Part shown: positions 57,601 through 64,000 of the stretch, piece after piece
How positions within the stretch are numbered: position 1 is the stretch's first letter
Layout: each line of letters opens with the position of its first letter
Source of the DNA: Verrucomicrobiota bacterium
Lineage (GTDB): Bacteria; Verrucomicrobiota; Verrucomicrobiia; Verrucomicrobiales; Verrucomicrobiaceae
NCBI GenBank assembly: GCA_025360015.1
Contig: JANYCZ010000037.1
Location: forward strand, 1 to 64,000
Reading direction: 5' to 3'
Length of the DNA stretch: 64,000 nt
Notes under the pieces: model-generated
Database searches by the model: none
What the model was told of the DNA's origin: nothing
The model's input: only the letters and a program-made list of their open reading frames with translations
Translations under genes and position numbers: made by a program

Positions 57601-60600
57601 GGTGCCGAAGGAGATGGCGCCGTAGTTGCCGGAGGAATCGACATAGTCACGGCGCATGAGCCAGTTGTTGGGGAGTTCGCGCTCGGAGTCCATGAGCAGG
57701 TTTCCTGCCGCGTCGGTGGTGGTATGCAGGATGTCATTCAGAGCGCTGACGGACACATTGCCCCCGGCCATGCTGAACTGAGCGGCATAGAGCTGCTGCA
57801 CCGATCCCAGCAGGCCCTGATTGGGGGAGGCGGAGGAAGCCAGGGCGACGAGGGGAGTGACAAAGTCGCCTGCGGTGAACACCGTCGTCCCGCTCGATAC
57901 CTGCGCCCCGGCGGTGTAGATGGAGGCGAACTGATTGACCAGCCGGACATCTCCACCCACGGCGATGTCGATGTCACCGGTGCCCGTGCGGATGACCTGG
58001 AAATAACTGTAGCCACTGGTGGTGGTGTTGTTGGTGGGATTGATGGCGAGGCGGGTCAACGCTCCGACATCGCCACCGGAATTGCCGCCGACGGCGTTGA
58101 AGGCATCTTTGCCCAGCAGCAGGGAGCCCGCAGGTGCAGGCGCGACGGTGGAACCGTCCGCGACAGGCTTCAGGCTGCCAGGCAGGACGGCACGGAAACT
58201 GGCAGCGGAGAAGTCCGACCCCGCAGTGAGGCGGAAGGACCAAGACTGGTCATTCACGGGCTTCAGCGTGCTCAGCGCCATCAAGGGGGCCAGCCACATG
58301 CGTTCCGCACCGTTGCCGGTGGTGGGTACCTGAAAGCCGTCACTGAGAGCGTTGTAAAGGACCAGGTTGGTGGCGGAGCGGATGGTCAGCACGCCGGGGG
58401 CGCTCTTCGGGCCAAAACGGTAGCTGGCGAGGTCCCAGTCGTTCAAATAGGCCGAGGAGGACGCAAGCCCCAGCGCGTTGGAACCCAGAGTGATGCTGCC
58501 CTGGGTGTTGTCGAGCTCGATGCCGGGCTCGATCATGACCACACCGCCGGTGAGCTGGTTTTCCAGAGCCATGATGCCTGCATTGCCGCCGACCAGCCGG
58601 GCGAACATGGCGGTGTAGCTGGCGTTGCCGATGCCGAAGAAAGCCAAGGCATCCGCTTTGAGAGTGGCGGCTTTCCAGGTGGCGCCGGTGATGGCCCCGG
58701 TGGCGGTCGTGGTGCCGGTGGAGACCTGAATGATGGCATTGACCTGGGCGGTGGTGTAGAGCTTGTAACCTTCGATCACAATGTTGGAAGGATCCTTCAA
58801 GGTGCCCTGAATGGCGCTGACCTGGATGAAATCCGAGCTGGTGGTCTGCGGCGCACGGATGTGGAGCGTGCCGCTGAACTGCCCACGGGAGGCGCTCGTG
58901 CCCACGGTGGTCACATCACCGGCCACTTTGGAAGCCACGGACAAATCCAGGGTGGAACCGGCCAGAATGCTGACATAGCCGGAGCCCACTACGCCATTGA
59001 TCGCCGCACCGGATTCGAGCGAGATGGAGCCGCCCTTGCCAGCGCTGCTGAAGGTCTGGCCCGCCACGGTCAGGAGGGAACCCCCGCTCAGGGAGAGATT
59101 GCCGTTTGAAATCAACTGAATCGTCCCGCCCGTCAGCCCGGAGGCATTGATGGTGCCATTGACGGTGATGGAGCCCTGATCAACGCTGAGCATGTAGGTG
59201 CTGGAGGTGACGGTGCCGTCAATGGCCACGCTGCCGCTGCGCAGGCGGATGTTTTGCGCGCTGCTGAAGCTGCCGCCGGTGAGGGCGGTGTTGAGGGTCG
59301 TGTAAGCCGTGAGCGAAGGCGCGGCAACGAGGCTATTGACGTCCAGGGTGAAGGAGCCGGTGAGGCCTGTTCCCGCAGCCTGGCCATAAAGGGCTCCCGA
59401 TGTGGGAACCGTGAACGATCCATAGGGGGCGGACACCCCCAGGCTGCCGGCATTGCCGGTGCCGGGGGCAGAGAGGTTGACCGAGCCGCCCGCAGAGAGC
59501 ACGACATTTCCCAGATCTGCGTTCAACTGGACGACACCGGCGTCTGTGTAGCGGACCACGTCAAAGAAGGTCTGGGCGGTGCCGCTGGCGTTGAGGACGC
59601 CGCCCACCGTGATGCTGCCGGAGAGCGCATGCAGGGTGATGAGGCCGCTGGGAAGGTAAACGCCGGTGTTTTCCACAATGCTGGTGCCGGTGAGGGTGAG
59701 CTGCGCCCCCAGGCCCAGAGTGGTGGGCATTGAGGAGGGGCCGGAGGGAGGTGTCAGGGACAGCACTCCGCCGGCCGTGAGATTTTGAGAAGCCTTGCTC
59801 GACCCGGTGAGGAACGGCGTGATCGCCGCCAGATTTCCCTGGGCGCTGAACGCCCCGCTGCCCTGCATGAGGATGCCATTGGAGACATTCAGCGTCACGT
59901 TCGAATACTGGTTCACCTGCAGGGCGTTCTGGCCGATGGTGATTTTGGCTGCCGAGAGGTTCAGGCTTCCGGACATCCCGCCCGGAGTGGACACGGTGCC
60001 AGTCGAGCTGTTGTCCAGCAGGAGGGACTGGGCCGCCAGATTCACCGTGCCACCGGAGGTGTTGATGCCACGGATTTCTCCCGCATGCAGCGCCAGATTT
60101 CCGGTGAAAGTCAGCGTGCTGCCGCTCATGCCGGTCGTGTTGCCGTAAAGATCAATGGAGGTGTAGCTGGTCAGTGAGAGCGAGCCGGTGCTCTGCAGGG
60201 TGGCGAGAGTGGTGCCGCCAAGCACGAGGCTGCCGCTGCTCTGCAACGAACCCGGACTGTTCAGGAGCAGAGAAATGCGGCCGCTGCTGAGGTTGATGGC
60301 CTGGCCGCTCAAAACGGTGCTGTTGTCCAGCGTGGTGGTGTTGCTAGAGTCCAGCGTGATGCTGGGGCCGGAGAGGGTGACACCGGCAGCGACCTGCAAT
60401 TGGGGCAGAGCCGAGCTCGTCACTCCGGTGCGGGAGGTCTGAGCGCCCGCCACGCCGCTGACGCGCACCAGCGCGCCGTTGCCGTTGACGACCAGGGAAT
60501 CGGCAGTGCTTTGCGTGCCAGACTGGGTGATTTTGCTGCCAGCGGCCAGCGTCAGGGTCTGACTGGCCGCCAGAATGACCTCGGTGCCGCTCAAGGCAGC

Positions 60601-63600
60601 GCCGGTGTTGAGAGTCAGGTTCTGCGTGCTGACACTGATCGTGGTGGCGCTGCTGCCAAAGCTGCGGCGGCCGCCGACGAGCAGACTGCCGGCATTCCAG
60701 CCACCCAGGAGGCTGGCGTCGAGAATGAGTTTTTTGACGGGGCTGGCCTGATTGAGCGCATTGAGAGCGGGGACATCTGAGGACAAGGCAAGCACGATGT
60801 CGAGGGGGCTGTTAATGTCCGCGCGGCCGCCGGTGCCGGTCGAGAATCCCGCCGCTTCCAGGCTGCCAGAGATCTGCATGGTCTGCTGGGCTGAAAGCAG
60901 CACATAACCGCCATCATAGGGGGTGCGTGTCACGGGCAGGCCCAGGCTTTGCTGCTGAGCGGGAAGGAAATTGGTGGCGAGATACTGGTTGTACTGGGCG
61001 CGCACGTTGACGACGTTCTGCGAAGCCACTTCATACTGCTGGACGACGCTGCCGGAGACCGCCGGGTTCAAGCCGTTGAACATGTAGCCGCTGGTCAGCA
61101 CCGCGCCACCGGGCTTGACCAGGGAATCCGTGGGCGATCCAGAGCTGGGGCTGATCAGCAGAGCCCCTGGCAGCAGCGCATACCGGGCTGGGAGCAGGGT
61201 GTAGCTGCCAGCGGCATTGAGGGTGCTGGCATTGAGGTAGATCTTCTCACCGACCTTCAGGCTGGAGCTGGCATAGCCGAGGTCTCCGCTCAGATTGGAG
61301 GAGTTGATGCTGGAGGTCGAATAGGGGGCGAAGGGGGCGGCCAGAGACGAGTAGCCGGGAATGATGGCAAAGCTGGTAGTGGAGGCCAGGATGTCCACCG
61401 TGCCACCGTTGCCGGTGACCCATTGATAGCCGAAGAGATTGCCCCCGCCGCGGATGTCGATGGCGGAACCTGCTGCGGTGGCAAGATTGACCGACGAAAT
61501 CAAAATGGATTTGTCAGGCGCTCCCGAAGTAGTGATGTCAAGGCCGGTGGGGTCAATCCATGAGGTGCCGTTTAAAATGATGCCATAAGGGATCGACACT
61601 CCCGCACCGGAGAGGGGATCAATCGCAGAAACCGAGGTGAGGCTGGAGCTCTGCAGGGTGATCTGTTGCGCCACTGGCACAGCAACGTTGCTGATCAGGC
61701 CCACCGGAGCGGTGCCGCTGCCGTCCCAGCCGAGGGTGATGGTGCCCAAGGGCGCGCGCAGCGTGCCGCCCTGCGTGATGGTAGCGGCATAAATGTTCAG
61801 CCTGCCGCCGCCCGACAAGGGAAACTGGGGCGTGAGGCCTGAGGACTGGATGGTCACCGAGCCATTGTGCGCGGTACCGCCTGAGGCATAGTTGTAGGCG
61901 GTGATGGTGAAGGTGGAGGCGGTGGTGGGGTACACTTGGCCGGCGGTGAGGGTGAGATCTCCTGCGACGTCCAAATAACCGTTGCCACGCAGATCCTGGC
62001 GCGCGGTGAGGCTGGCCTGGCCGATGTTTTGCAGAGAGAGGAAACCTGTCTCAATCAAATCAGCGGTGACGACCAGCCTGCCCGTGCCGAAGGAAGGGCC
62101 AAAGTAGCTGGGGACATCGGAGTCGGCGGTCTTGAAATGATAAGGATCGACGAGTTCCGCCTCGCGAGTCGGCAGCATGAGGGGGCGTCCCAGAGCCACG
62201 TAAGGGGCGGTCAGACTGACGAGGGCATCCGCCGCGAGAACACCGCCGTCGGCGATGTGGAGGGAACCGCTGGCAGACAGACTGACCGCGCCGTTAAACT
62301 GGACATTGCCCGAGAGGGTGAGCGAGTCGAAGCCGCCGCTCTGGAAGGAAGTGGCACCAAAATAACCCTGGGCCTTGATGGCGGTCCCGCCGGAGGTCAG
62401 CAGGCTCTGGCCCAGTACGCCTCCGGTAAAGACCGGCTGGGTAAAGGAAGACATGTCCTGGGCCGCCTGCAGACTGATCTCTTTGTCATCCGAAGCGCCG
62501 AGGATGAAACGCCCAGAGGAGACGACGAGGCTGCCGCCTTGGGCCGTGGGGCCGCCCGCATCACCCAGAAGGGTGGCATTGCTGAAGAGAAACTCAGCGC
62601 CTTTGAGAGTGATGGTGCCGCCGCCGCTGTCCACCTGCGTGGGCACCGAGTAGGAGGCGGTCAACGCCTGTGAGATGGCATCCAGGCTCATACCGGCCTG
62701 CGGCGGGGTCAAATCCAGCACGGCAGTAGCACCTGAAACATTGAGGACGGCGCCGGAGTCTGCCACGATGTTTCCAAACACCTGAATGCTGCCCCCGGCA
62801 TAGACGGTGCCCGTTCTTCTGTTAAAAGGATCAGCCGTATAAACGGTCTTGCCTGCGGTGGAGATCACACTTGCCGCACCCAGATGCACCGTCGCGAAAG
62901 CCACCACCGGGCTGCTGTTGTCCGCGTAATTCCCCGCGCCATTGATGGAGAGCGAGACCGTGCCAGCCGGTGCGGAGATCTGCCCTAGCATCTCGATGGT
63001 TTGCGCCTGCAGGGTCACCGAGCCCAGCGCATCCGTGATGATCTGTGAGCCGGCACCCACGGTGACGTTGCCACGGATTTTGAGAAGGTGGTCGAGCGTG
63101 CCCGTGATGCCTGATGCCAGCAACGACAGCTTAACCGGGCTGCGATAACCTTCCGGGAGGACGGTCGTGCTCAGAGAAATCGAACTGGAGGTTCCCACGG
63201 TGATGGAATTGACGGTCAGGGAGCTGACGACCGGCTGGAGGAGGGTGGCCGGAGCAATGAGCACGCCCGGGACGGAGACGATATCGCCGCCGCCTGGCGG
63301 AGTGATGTCCTGCCCCAGTCCCTTCAAGGTGAACTGACTGAAGCCGCCCGAACTGAAAAAGTCCGGCTGAAGCAGCAGAGTCCCTGCGTACGTGGGCGAG
63401 CCGCCGACCTGGATGATGGGAGCCTGCAAGACCAGAGAACCGCCTGAAGCGCCAGAAAAACCCTGCAGGCTGCCGTCCAAGGTGAGGTGGCCGCCCAGCA
63501 GGGAGGTGAACAGCGGATCATTGCCCGCCTGAATGGAAAGAGTTCCCGCATTGCCAAAGGTGAAGGCTCTGTCCGCCACCAGTCCGCCAGTGACCGTGAG

Positions 63601-64000
63601 CACGCTGCCAGGCGCGGCTTCAACCGAATAGCCCTTGATGCTGATGCTGCCGCCCTGCGTGGTGCTGGCATACGTGGCGACACCTGCGGTGACGGATCTG
63701 GCCACCTGCGTGGGCAGGGTCAAAGCAGCTGCGGCCATGGAGCGGTTGTCCACCACGAGCCCGGCGGTGCTGAGCACTGCGGCGCTGCCGATTTTGACCA
63801 CGCCATTGGTGGTGGGGGGGACAACCACGGTTGTCGAGTTTTGCACCACGAGCAAAGCTGTGGTGTCTGGAGAGATGTTGTAGGCGGTAAGGTTCAGGCT
63901 GCCACCAGGGGCTGAGAGCTGGCCTTCCACATCCAGATTGGCCCCGGTAAAGGTGATGGAACCGGTGGGAGAGGCGGCGAGGGTGACCCCTGCCGGGACG
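54670..64000 (-). CDS. Giant filamentous haemagglutinin-like surface protein with PDZ domain (5' partial)
   Basis: The frame is open from the right edge to TGA at 54670: over 3100 residues, start outside the window. Most of it is Gly/Ser/Thr/Ala-rich beta-helix repeats typical of FhaB-like proteins (e.g. GGSLVLQAPIIQVGG, GSITVNGTINASGLTGGTI). A DUF3739-like region lies near 57.3-57.6 kb (LGGGNVTLKAGRDVQNVDAS, GGDLVVQAGRNIDAGVYYVE). Near 55.63-55.87 kb sits a PDZ-like domain (VSSVTPGGAADKAGVKAGDV), unusual in this family. The C-terminus is Gln/Ala-rich (AQPPAQSQQQQALAEE). It is presumably a secreted adhesin or matrix protein; the signal peptide, TPS domain and any TpsB partner are out of view. 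Confidence 0.88.
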   Translation of the reverse strand, partial: VPAGVTLAASPTGSITFTGANLDVEGQLSAPGGSLNLTAYNISPDTTALLVVQNSTTVVVPPTTNGVVKIGSAAVLSTAGLVVDNRSMAAAALTLPTQVARSVTAGVATYASTTQGGSISIKGYSVEAAPGSVLTVTGGLVADRAFTFGNAGTLSIQAGNDPLFTSLLGGHLTLDGSLQGFSGASGGSLVLQAPIIQVGGSPTYAGTLLLQPDFFSSGGFSQFTLKGLGQDITPPGGGDIVSVPGVLIAPATLLQPVVSSLTVNSITVGTSSSISLSTTVLPEGYRSPVKLSLLASGITGTLDHLLKIRGNVTVGAGSQIITDALGSVTLQAQTIEMLGQISAPAGTVSLSINGAGNYADNSSPVVAFATVHLGAASVISTAGKTVYTADPFNRRTGTVYAGGSIQVFGNIVADSGAVLNVSGATAVLDLTPPQAGMSLDAISQALTASYSVPTQVDSGGGTITLKGAEFLFSNATLLGDAGGPTAQGGSLVVSSGRFILGASDDKEISLQAAQDMSSFTQPVFTGGVLGQSLLTSGGTAIKAQGYFGATSFQSGGFDSLTLSGNVQFNGAVSLSASGSLHIADGGVLAADALVSLTAPYVALGRPLMLPTREAELVDPYHFKTADSDVPSYFGPSFGTGRLVVTADLIETGFLSLQNIGQASLTARQDLRGNGYLDVAGDLTLTAGQVYPTTASTFTITAYNYASGGTAHNGSVTIQSSGLTPQFPLSGGGRLNIYAATITQGGTLRAPLGTITLGWDGSGTAPVGLISNVAVPVAQQITLQSSSLTSVSAIDPLSGAGVSIPYGIILNGTSWIDPTGLDITTSGAPDKSILISSVNLATAAGSAIDIRGGGNLFGYQWVTGNGGTVDILASTTSFAIIPGYSSLAAPFAPYSTSSINSSNLSGDLGYASSSLKVGEKIYLNASTLNAAGSYTLLPARYALLPGALLISPSSGSPTDSLVKPGGAVLTSGYMFNGLNPAVSGSVVQQYEVASQNVVNVRAQYNQYLATNFLPAQQQSLGLPVTRTPYDGGYVLLSAQQTMQISGSLEAAGFSTGTGGRADINSPLDIVLALSSDVPALNALNQASPVKKLILDASLLGGWNAGSLLVGGRRSFGSSATTISVSTQNLTLNTGAALSGTEVILAASQTLTLAAGSKITQSGTQSTADSLVVNGNGALVRVSGVAGAQTSRTGVTSSALPQLQVAAGVTLSGPSITLDSSNTTTLDNSTVLSGQAINLSSGRISLLLNSPGSLQSSGSLVLGGTTLATLQSTGSLSLTSYTSIDLYGNTTGMSGSTLTFTGNLALHAGEIRGINTSGGTVNLAAQSLLLDNSSTGTVSTPGGMSGSLNLSAAKITIGQNALQVNQYSNVTLNVSNGILMQGSGAFSAQGNLAAITPFLTGSSKASQNLTAGGVLSLTPPSGPSSMPTTLGLGAQLTLTGTSIVENTGVYLPSGLITLHALSGSITVGGVLNASGTAQTFFDVVRYTDAGVVQLNADLGNVVLSAGGSVNLSAPGTGNAGSLGVSAPYGSFTVPTSGALYGQAAGTGLTGSFTLDVNSLVAAPSLTAYTTLNTALTGGSFSSAQNIRLRSGSVAIDGTVTSSTYMLSVDQGSITVNGTINASGLTGGTIQLISNGNLSLSGGSLLTVAGQTFSSAGKGGSISLESGAAINGVVGSGYVSILAGSTLDLSVASKVAGDVTTVGTSASRGQFSGTLHIRAPQTTSSDFIQVSAIQGTLKDPSNIVIEGYKLYTTAQVNAIIQVSTGTTTATGAITGATWKAATLKADALAFFGIGNASYTAMFARLVGGNAGIMALENQLTGGVVMIEPGIELDNTQGSITLGSNALGLASSSAYLNDWDLASYRFGPKSAPGVLTIRSATNLVLYNALSDGFQVPTTGNGAERMWLAPLMALSTLKPVNDQSWSFRLTAGSDFSAASFRAVLPGSLKPVADGSTVAPAPAGSLLLGKDAFNAVGGNSGGDVGALTRLAINPTNNTTTSGYSYFQVIRTGTGDIDIAVGGDVRLVNQFASIYTAGAQVSSGTTVFTAGDFVTPLVALASSASPNQGLLGSVQQLYAAQFSMAGGNVSVSALNDILHTTTDAAGNLLMDSERELPNNWLMRRDYVDSSGNYGAISFGTPKVNDTAASTAWWINFSNFFDGVAALGGGNVTLKAGRDVQNVDASTPTNARAPKGAATSTNLLELGGGDLVVQAGRNIDAGVYYVERGSGTLTAGGSITTNATRAPTTGSLSGGILTPDQAMTDPIYQSTWLPTTLFVGKSSFNVNARGNVLLGPVANTMLLPQGLTNRHWYKTYFSTYNDSSSITAASLGGNVTFRLAANTPDSIQLQTMLSLWMKNELEMQSGSSAFYLPWLRLAETDSGQFSTLGALFPSNLHATAYSGDINLVGNLTLAPSATGSLELLAAGAFNGLQPTGVSNSIVAGVETTLWASSTVNLSDADPKAIPSLTNPLSYYGVISSNPPILTPFNNDLRVTNATFLTNLNALFNESGSTTGDHASTQSKQTLHTKGLLHANDSKPVLLYAKGGSLSGLTLFSAKAAVILAQQDITDIAFYIQNVRSTDVSVVSSGRDIVAYNANSALRSQALSTGNFTILNETPRAGDIQISGPGSLQVLTGRNLDLGTGASNSDGTGVGITSIGNGRNPYLPFAGADVLLAAGMGRVAVGLSGTSADFTTFISQFASSPAGDRYLAEAEGILGILVDSTYSSTTGIRVSSVTPGGAADKAGVKAGDVILQIADKAVTSSYDDSYLSSGIPLGQATSLTVVRNGVTQELGVTPGSNLLNVSDPTLSLAQQRELALKIYYLVLRDAGRDHNNPDSPDAGTYAQGDAAIQALITTTSPGSIQTQTRDVRTKSGGDISILAPDGGLQLAQVLQGNNNQAPPGVITEAGGSISIFANNSINIGVSRIFTLKGGDVTIWSSTGDIAAGSSSKTVQSAPPTRVLIDPQSANVTTDLAGLATGGGIGVLATVAGVRPGNVDLIAPIGAVDAGDAGIRATGNLNIAATIVLNSANIAVGGASSGTPTAAAVAAPSLGGAAAAASAGAATTGTNAQPPAQSQQQQALAEEAPSTITVEVLGYGGGTGGVNDDLKRGNDQPGE

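Noticed and set aside
54670-64000. CRISPR or tandem DNA repeats in the haemagglutinin-like gene
   Set aside because: The apparent repetition is of Gly/Ser/Thr-rich beta-helix protein motifs; no constant-length DNA repeats with spacers are seen.

Overview
The window is 64 kb of GC-rich DNA from a Gram-negative bacterium. Envelope evidence is clear: an outer-membrane beta-barrel end, a retrograde Mla-type lipid transport operon, lipobox lipoproteins and a giant haemagglutinin-like surface protein. Gene style and content (many hybrid PAS kinases, DUF2252, DUF2934, DUF4142, split LigD) would fit a soil or freshwater Verrucomicrobiota such as a Prosthecobacter relative. That assignment is inference; no rRNA or tRNA gene was seen.

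Layout. 1-3.6 kb: end of a barrel protein, a lipoprotein, a tiny membrane protein, then stress-type genes (dodecin, eRF1-like protein, Dps-like protein, zinc alcohol dehydrogenase). 3.9-25.4 kb: a very dense signalling island with nine complete histidine kinases, one kinase lacking its ATPase domain, four stand-alone receivers, one LuxR-type regulator and a CheB esterase. Its core is a nine-gene, mostly ATGA-overlapping operon (22.9 down to 15.7 kb): two RsbU_N/KaiA-like-domain proteins, three tandem receivers, KaiC, KaiB, a PAS kinase and a NarL-type regulator. 25.4-32.3 kb: small stress/envelope genes (DoxX, DUF4142, DUF2383-like, glycine-zipper lipoprotein), then a CheB-CheR-PAS fusion coupled to a kinase. 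32.3-35.0 kb: mlaD-mlaF-mlaE. 35.1-39.4 kb: FAD/Rieske oxidoreductase and a split LigD (polymerase and phosphoesterase-ligase). 39.5-49.5 kb: metabolic genes (HAD phosphatase, frameshifted ROK-type sugar kinase, dihaem cytochrome c, alcohol dehydrogenase, SDR, DUF2252, zinc peptidase, GH13 glucan enzyme). 49.6-52.5 kb: a truncated flavoprotein remnant, a small membrane protein and a PhoB/PhoR-like pair. 52.9-64 kb: a TPR-like membrane protein and a haemagglutinin-like protein of more than 3100 residues running off the right edge.

Two features stand out. First, an imperfect palindrome, in gene orientation GGGGT-N4-ACCCCATRG, occurs ten times between 1.1 and 27.8 kb. Each copy lies upstream of a stress-type or signalling gene, and five copies lie 37-39 nt before the start codon, so it looks like the promoter or operator of one regulon. 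Second, the KaiB-KaiC operon has no classical KaiA but carries two proteins with an N-terminal domain of the RsbU_N/KaiA fold superfamily, together with receivers and a kinase/regulator output pair. It is a candidate non-cyanobacterial timing or stress-signalling system.
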